Source: Bedellia somnulentella (taxonomy: Eukaryota; Arthropoda; Insecta; Lepidoptera; Bedelliidae). From it: a DNA stretch of 64,000 nt. The DNA is taken from contig OY755198.1 of NCBI GenBank assembly GCA_963576735.1, forward strand, positions 558,001 to 622,000, read 5' to 3'. The position numbers were made by a program, and so were the translations under genes. The notes under the pieces were generated by a model, which saw nothing but the letters and a program-made list of their open reading frames with translations, did no database searches and was not told the DNA's origin. This document shows, one piece after another, positions 25,301 to 34,300 of the stretch (positions are counted from its first letter, which is position 1; each line of letters begins with the position of its first letter).

Positions 25301-28300
25301 GATATCAACCAACCGGTGCAAAGAAGGTTTTAAGTGTGTGAGTGCTGCGCATGCACACTAGGCCATAAAGATCTACCTACGCTGTCCCAACCGCCAACTG
25401 CCGAACGCCCGCCGCGCCGCGCACTATTTGAATTTGAATTTATTTGTGGGCCTAATTTCATATTCACCTACACGTTTATTTTATTTTATTACTAAAAAGT
25501 GATAAAATGAATTGTACTGCTTGTTGCCGTGATGTTGGTTTAGCGGATTTATTAAAATGTACCAAATGCAAGGCCACTTTTCACTATCAATGCTTGAACA
25601 TCACCTCTGCCGTTTATATGGCTAACTACGCTAAATTTAAAAAAGCCTGGGTTTGTAGCTTATGTCAAAATACGACAATTCGTAAAGATAGAAACGACAA
25701 TACACCCATTCGTAGATCTCATTTGCCGGACGCTGAGAAAACAATGCACCAGGATGGTGGGTTCGGAGCGGCTGATATGTCTTGCGACGATTCTAGCGCT
25801 AGCCTGGTTCAAGCTAGCGCTGTGACGCTGAGTCAAAAGTCGGCGGCCGAGACGCTTACGGTGGATGTGTTGATAGCTGTTTTAGACAACAAATTCACTG
25901 AATTTAGACATTCGATTACTAACGATCTCGGTAAAGAAATAAATGAATTAACATGTCAGTTGAATAACTTCCGGTCCGAGATCGGAACTTACAGCGGACG
26001 TCTTACGGCGCTAGAAAATGAAAATATATTGTTACGAAATGAACTTAAACAATTAAAAGAAACAACTAGTAACTCTAATAATTCCACTGATACTATAAAA
26101 TTATTAGAAACTGAGATAAATAACCGTGATCAGGAAACACTCAGAAATGATGTGCAGATTTCTGAGATCCCCGAGTTCCCGGGTGAGTCTGTAGGACACA
26201 TCGTGTTACAAATCGCCAAGAAAATACAAGTGCCAATAGGCGAACATGATTTGGTGGATGTGAGGCGAGTCGGGCCAAGGCGAATCACCGCCACCTCCGC
26301 CAGTGGACCGCAGCAGCGCCCGCGACCTATTGTGGTGCGGTTGGCGCGCCGAGTACAGCGTGACCTCCTAATTAAGAACTCCAGAGTGCGGAAAAATACG
26401 ACCACCTCAGAGCTAGGCTTACCCGCTCATCAGCCCAATATATTTTATATAAATGAAAGGCTAACGAAACAAAACCGAGTTTTACATGGAAAAGTAAGGG
26501 AGTTGAAGATTCATAACTGGAAGTACGTGTGGACTAGAGATGGGCGGACTTTCCTCAGAAAAGACGACGGATCTCCGGCGATAGCAATCAACTGTGATAC
26601 AGACTTGTCTCAGGTTTTTTTATAAGTAAATTTATTGCATTGTGTTTCGCCGTTCATGACTGCATCCACTCCTCTAATGTTCATTTTAAGTTTTTGTTTT
26701 ATTTTGGTAGAGTTTTTGTTTTTGTGGCTGCTCGTATTATTCTTAACACTAAGCTGAGTTACACGCAAACATTTTCTGTCTCTGTTGTTACTCTATCTAC
26801 TAAATTTATTACTAAAGTTGCGTTTTCAAATTTGTATATGTATCGATGTTTGTCATATAACTGCACTATTTTTTTCTCTGTTGTGTATTCCAAACAGTGT
26901 AAATATGACATTAAATTATTTAATAGGCCCGTTGATATTTTAGTCATTTATTTTGTCCCATTGAGAATTGTATACTATTTTGTTAGTTATATGTTATCTA
27001 CTTATGTATTATTTTTATTTGCTGTATATTATATATTTATATTAAACATTATTATAATCTATTTATTAATATTTTTAGTCATACTCGTAGTAGCAAGTTG
27101 TCAGGGAGAATTAAAACTACACGTTGACACTGACTGTTATGTAGTACGCATTAGTTTAATTCATATTTTTTTCTCATCTTTTACACTGCTAAATATGTAT
27201 TTTATCGGTTTTTATATCGCATTCTTTGAATTTTTATTTACTTTTAACAAATGACTGCATCGTGTGCGTCTAGTGGTAGTTATTGTAAAATGAAACAATT
27301 CGCAGTGGGTTTATTAAACATCCAATCCATTAATACTGGATGGGATGAGCTGCTAGAGACGATGAAAGACAATAAATTAGATTTATTGTGTCTTAACGAA
27401 ACGTGGCTGCGACAGGACTCCGACATAAAGCGTTATGTGATCCCAGGGTATGATTTCATACACGTCCCTCGTGGGCACAGTCGCGGGGGCGGAGTTGGAG
27501 TTTACATTCGTAGTGACTTACGGAGGCGTCGCCTAGAGCACATAGGCACTGAATTAGAACAGCTGTGGATAGAAGTTCGCATACAAAAATTAAAAATGAT
27601 GATAGGAATATTTTATCGACCCCACTCCTTAAGCACTGCTACAGCCATAGATAGCCTGCTTGACTCTTTATCGGTATTTGGTCCCCAATATGAGCACATC
27701 CTTTTACTAGGAGATTTTAATGTTAACTGTCTTTGCAGCAACTCTGTTGACATTTTTACTCCGGTGTGTTTTGAACCACTTATTTCAGCGTACGGCCTTA
27801 CACAAATTGTAAATAAACCGACCCGAATTACCCCTACTAGCACTACGCTCCTTGACGTTATTTTCACTAGGACGCACTGTAAACCAACTTCTATAAATGT
27901 GATTCACAACAACGACCTTAGCGACCACGGTATGATAATCATTGAGTTCGCTATAAAACTTACCAAACCGCAGCCGCGAACTATTATGTACCGACCGATC
28001 GCCAATAATGTAGATTGTATTTTGCAAGCTGCTCAGTTTACGCCATGGGATTTTATTCAAGATTTTAAAAACATTAATGATATGGTATCCATGTTCAATT
28101 TTCTTATAACTGACCTATTTGATCATTTTGCGCCCATTCAACATAAAGTTTTCACAAATCCACCTGCACCCTGGATGACATATAATATAAGGGAAATGAG
28201 AAAACTGCGTGATAAAGCTAACGAGGCAGCTATACTAAGCAAGACCGAAAGTTCTCACAGACACTACCGTGAAATGCGAAATTTGGTTCATTCGGCTATT

Positions 28301-31300
28301 AAAACTGAAAAAAAAATGTACTTTAAATCTTATGTTAATAGCAATTCTTCCAACCCAACCAAATTATGGAAACATATTAATAGAGTAATTAAACCCAACA
28401 GTTCGTCTTCCATACCGCAACATCTTTCGGACCCAAATGTACTGAACCGCTTCTTCATTGACTCTGTTCCCCCCATTGATGTCTCCATCCCTGAAACCAC
28501 AAATCCATTGCACCCTGGTAATGACAGTAATATGCCCAAATTTTGTTTTAACGAGGTATCCGAAACCGAAGTACATCGTTTACTTGAAAGGTGTCAATCT
28601 GGCTCTGTAGGCTCGGATCAAATCAGTGCAAACATGTTAAGACTGACTCTACCTTACTCCCTTCACGCTGTGACTACCATTATAAACAAATCCCTGTTAG
28701 AAGGTGTGTTTCCAGAGACCTGGACTTGTTCTGTCGTCACTCCAATACCGAAGAAGAGTACAGTGGAACATCTCAACGATATTCGACCCATAGGAATACT
28801 ACCTACGTTATCGAAAGTATTGGAAAAGATAGTTTTGAAGCAAATGTTGGCATACTTAGAAAAATCTAATATCATTCCTTTACAGCAATCGGGTTTCCGT
28901 TCTGGACATAGTACTTCCACCGCTCTTCTTCACATTGTGGATGATCTGCTTACGGTTTCCGACAAAGGTAGCGCTTCTATCCTCGTCTTACTCGACAACA
29001 GCCGCGCCTTTGATTCTATTTTTCCCCCACTCTTAATTTCTGAATTGCGCGCCGCTGGTTTTTCACAAACAGTTTGCAAGTGGTTTACATCTTATTTTAG
29101 TAATAGAACACAAATAGTGAAAACACATGATCCGAGTGGCCACCTGAAATTTTCAGACCCGCTCCCCGTCTCGCGTGGCGTGGTCCAGGGCTCGGTTCTT
29201 GGGCCTACACTTTTCTCTATTTACACCGCCAGTGTATCGAAAATTATTACGCACTCCAAGTACCACCTCTATGCTGATGATACTCAGGTCTATATAGACC
29301 TACCTACAAATATTACGAATTTCACTGACGGAGTAAATAAACTGAATAGAGATCTTAAATGTATTGTAGAATGGTCTAAAAAGTTTCACCTTACTGTAAA
29401 CCCATTTAAAACTGTAGCCTTGATCTGCGGTACAGTGGATCAGGTGCGGAAGATCGAGGAGCTTCAGCCAGCTATTGTGGTTGATGGCACTGTAGTCCCA
29501 CTTCAAAAGTGTGTCAGAAACCTTGGACTTTATATCGACCAACATCTTAATTTCGATGAGCATATAGACCTAAAAATCTCTAAAAGTTTTTCTGCGCTTA
29601 GTAGTTTATATAAGATAAGACCTTTTATTAGCCCAGGAATTCGTCTCAAGTTATGTGAGAGCTTGGTCTTGTCACAGTTGGGGTATTGCGATGTAGTATA
29701 CGGACCTTGTCTTAAAAAAAATACTGAAAAAAGAATACAACGCGTTCAAAATGCCTGCATGCGTTTTTGTTATAACATACCTCGCCGACACCATATAACA
29801 CCTCATTTAATCGAGAAAAAAATACTGAACATGAAGTACTCTAGATCTCTTAAGTATTCTTGTTTGGTTTACAAGATTTTAAAGAAAGGTGTCCCTAAAT
29901 ATTTATATAATAAACTAAACTTTTCTCTTCGTCAACGTAGAAATATTCTTCTTCTTCCGAAGCACAACCTCACTAAGACGAAAGGCTGCTTCAAAATAGT
30001 AGCTTCCAAATGTTGGAACGATATACCGCCTCCTATAAAGGAAGCACGCACTGTTCAAACATTTAGGAATAAACTGCGAGAATGGCTTACTGTTTCTCAG
30101 CAAAATGAATTTGGAGCTCAGTATGGTTGTGCTTCACCCCCACCTTTATGTTATTCCGTCTAAGTTGTTTAAAATATAGATATGCATGTGTATGTATATG
30201 TATGTGTGTGTATGTGTATGTATGAATAAATATGTGTAAGTTTGTATATATATATATTTATATACCATATATTATGTATACGAGTAATTTCTATCATCTA
30301 TATTCATTTATGATAGTGTTTGTGATGTGTATGTATAAGTATATACATACCAAATTGTGTATTATATGTAAACATGTGTTAATACTCGTATTTAATCGCC
30401 TGCAAATTGTTAACACGTTATTTTTATTATTATTATTTTTTTAATTAGGTGATTGTTTATTAGTTTTTGTAAATATTATTATTTTTTGAGTGCTCAATTG
30501 TTTGTGCGTTTTTGCATGAATTAGTTATAAGCTAGACTTAAGTTTTGTATATAGTAATTTTTTAGTTGTAAGTTTTTGGCCAGAGCTGAAAATCGAAGCT
30601 ATCTGCTTGCTGCGGATAGAACGAGCTCTGGACCATTTTGTCTTTTATAATTTTTCGTTTCGTAATTGTTTATTTCATGTCATGTGTTTGAAGACAAATA
30701 AATGCTTTTATTATTATTTTAGGCATGAATTTTAGTTCCTCGCCTCTCCCATGGCCGAAAATGAAATTATAAATTTTAAATGGGAGAGGCGGTACTCCCC
30801 AACAAAAGCACAGTCGGTATTATTATTATTATTATTATTATTATAAGCAAATTTTACAGTACGAAGTCTGTCGGGTCAGCTATATAGTATATAAATACAT
30901 ACATATACTCACGGCTATAAATCCCTTAAAGGGGTAGCCAGAGCTAAGAAATTAGAAATTCCTCAGCCACTTTTGGAAAGTTGCGTGGGGAAAAGATGGT
31001 AAAATAAAGGTTGTTGGTGATGGGTCTCCAACCGCATCGCCCAAAAATCCCTTAAAAGCCCCAATACCGTTAGTCGCCTCTTACGTGTACACCCACCGGC
31101 AGAAATTGGGTGGTGCTATTCAAAGCCGACACAACACAGCAAAGCCGACACTACACAGCAATATATAAATAGTCTGAAGAATAAAAGAGCATGCATAAAA
31201 AGATTTGTTAAAGTTGTGGCGATGGGTAGCTGGCAACCCCATTGGGCATTAATGGTGTGAATGTATGGGTTGCTGTGTAGTGTCGGCTTAGAATAGCACT

Positions 31301-34300
31301 AGCTCATTTCTTTCCATGGGTTCTGGGGCTAAGTGGTTGATGGCCGATGCGGTTGGAGACCCATCACCAGAAAATATGTTGTTTACAATCCCAAAATTGG
31401 CTGAAAATTTTTCCGATTCTAAAGCTCTGGCTACCCTTTTTTGATATTTTCACCCGTGAGTATATGTATGTATGTATCATAATCTGCTATTACATACATA
31501 CATACATATACTCACGGCTATAAATCCCTTAACGGGGTAGCCAGAGCTTTGGAATGAAAAATTCCTCAGCCACTTTTGGAAGTTGATTGGGGAAAAGATG
31601 GTAATAATAAATGTTTTTGGTGACGGGTCTCCAACCACATCGCCCAAAAATCACTTAATAAGCCCCTATACCCTTAGTCGCCTCTTACGATCACCCACGG
31701 GTAAAAATGGGGTAGTGTTATTCTAAGCCGACACTACACGGCTATTACATGTCTTAACTTAATTATTTCTTACCATCCCTCGCCTGTTTCCTAGCAACGC
31801 TCTTGGCCAAATACTCTGGGCTAGTTTTGTCCACCCGTGGACGACCGCGCTTGCGTTTCACAGGAGTTGATGATGATGACGAATCTGGACCAAGAATTAT
31901 GATAATTACTAGAAATGCGGTTTTACTGATTCTATCAAAAACATAAACGTGTAAAAGAAATAAAGGATAGAAGAATTTTGCGCTGGCAGCCATTGACACG
32001 GTGGCTCAATTGGCAGAGCGTCGGGGCGTATACCCGAGTTCGCGGGTTCGAATCCCGCCTGTGTCGAAATTTTTCTTTCCTTTATTTATTCTTTATTTAT
32101 TCGTAATAATCCTCACATGAGGTTTTCAGGAACAAAAAGATTTAAATTTTATTTAGTTTTTGATAAAGTATGATACCAAGATTATAAAATTGAGGATTGT
32201 TGGTATATGAAACCAACAATCCTCAATTTTATAATCTTCTTACTCATCATCCAAAAATTGCTGTAGAGCTTAAAATTCTGCTGATCAGGCTTCCATTTAG
32301 GTATTTATTAATTTGTAGTAAGAAGTAAAATCATATTATACAGACATATTATACACAGCTGTGTAGTGCCGGCTTAGAATAGCACTACCCCATTTCTACC
32401 CGTGGGTGATCGCAAGAGGCGAGTAAGGGTGTAGGGACTTTTTAAGTGATTTTTGGGCAAAATCTTTTCCCATTCAACTTCCAAAAATGGCTGAGGGATT
32501 TCTCATTCCAAAGCTCTGGCTACCCCGTTTAGGGATTTATAGCCGTGAGCATATGTATGTTTGCATTAGAAATTCGTTTGTACTGATTCTAACAAAATGT
32601 GGGACTGTAAGCTCTATATACAACAAGGGCAGATCAAGCCATATGGGCAAGATGGGCATGCCCACAACCCTAATCAACCTACGACCTCACACTTTTATGG
32701 TATACTAGCTTTCCGCCCACGGCTTCGCCCGCGTGGAATATACGGTTATATAGCACAACTATAAGAAAACTTCTATTCTCACGATTTCCCTCGGGAACAT
32801 ATTTTTTTCCGGGATAAAAAGTACCCTATTATTTAATCTGGACTTCTAACTATACGTCTGCAAAATTTCAATGCTATCGGTTTAGTAGTTACGGCGTGAA
32901 AGCGGAACAAACAAAAAAATAAACAAACTCACTTTCTGATTTATAATATTAGTTAAGAAGTTGAGATTTAGGGTAAAGCTGTTATGATGATACTAATCAC
33001 TATGGCCAAGAGAATTTTGGGTGTCTGTTTTGGGGGCTGGATCCGTTCCTGATATATCACCAATCCTCAATATTACAAACTTATTACTAAATATCCGAAA
33101 ATGGCTTATTAAACTTAAAATTATGCAGCCCTGCCTACCCTTTCTGGGATTTATTTATTTGTAGTGTGAATATGCAACATATACACAGATCAAGTGAGCT
33201 CCAAACTAAGTAGAACTTGTATTGTGTGATACTAACTTAACTCTATGCAAACATACATACATATACTCACGGCTATAAATCCCTAGAAGGGGTAGCCAGA
33301 GCTAAGGAATAAAAAATTCCTCAGCCACTTTTGGAAGTTGCGTGGGGAAAAGATGGTAAAATAAAGGTTGTTGGTGATGGGTCTCCAACCGCATTGCTCA
33401 AAAATCCCTTAAAAGCCCCAACACCGTTAGTCGCCTCTTACGTACACCCACCAGAAGAAATGGGGTAGTGCTATTCTAAGCCGACACTACACTGCACTGT
33501 ATATTATGTACACTGTATTGTATATTTTGCAGAAATATATAAATGTAATACTTACCATTATTGCTCACAATTTCTGGAGGTTTCTGTTTATGCGAAAACA
33601 TCTCCACCACAGGGGGGATGAAATGGGAGACAGGGGAGCGGTAGTCCACAGACAAGGGGAGGCCACCTGTAATAATATTATATTTATATTCACATGATTA
33701 TTTTATTTTTCAAATAAACATAATAACATAACATAAACGTTCACGCCGAATATCCCCGAAGGGGTTGGCAGAGGTACTAATACTTCCGAACATCACGTGA
33801 CTTTGTCACCTGATGTTCAGAGTACCCATGTGGGTTTCCTCACGATGTTTTCCCTCACCGTTAACAACCATGCTAAATTTACCACACATATGTCTTCATA
33901 AAAGACAAATTGGTGTAGAGCCCGATCCGGGATTCGAACCCACGCCTGTCTGCATTAAAGGCAGTGGTCTACCCATTGAGCTATCTTGGTAGTTTACTGT
34001 ATTGTATAAATAAAATAATTTATTAATAACTGCGCGAAAGTGATAATGGACTGAAAATTAGAGGGGTCATCACATCATTAAATGCCTCTTATACGCTGAC
34101 GATCAAGTGTTACTTGCATCAACGGTAAATGAGTTGCAGGAGATGGTGAACATTGCGTGTAAGTCTTTCGAAAGAAAGGGAATGAGAGTGAATGTGGACA
34201 AAACCAAAACAATGGTTTTTGAAAGAGAGGAAAGTATGACAGAATGTGACATTGTTATAAATGGTAAAAAAGTGGAACAAGTGAAAGAATTTGTATATCT

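Larger units (their letters stand above)
24950..30846 (+). mobile_element. CR1-group non-LTR retrotransposon (LINE), apparently full coding
   Basis: 5' UTR (left end uncertain, between about 24.91 and 25.1 kb), ORF1, an open inter-ORF region, ORF2, a 3' UTR of about 680 bases, and a terminal (ATT)n run at 30819-30844, a tail type usual in the CR1 group. YADDTQ in the RT and the C-terminal region after the RT also fit CR1/L2/Daphne-like clades. It lies antisense in the AT-hook gene intron, just right of the Helitron. No convincing target duplication found. Confidence 0.85.
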
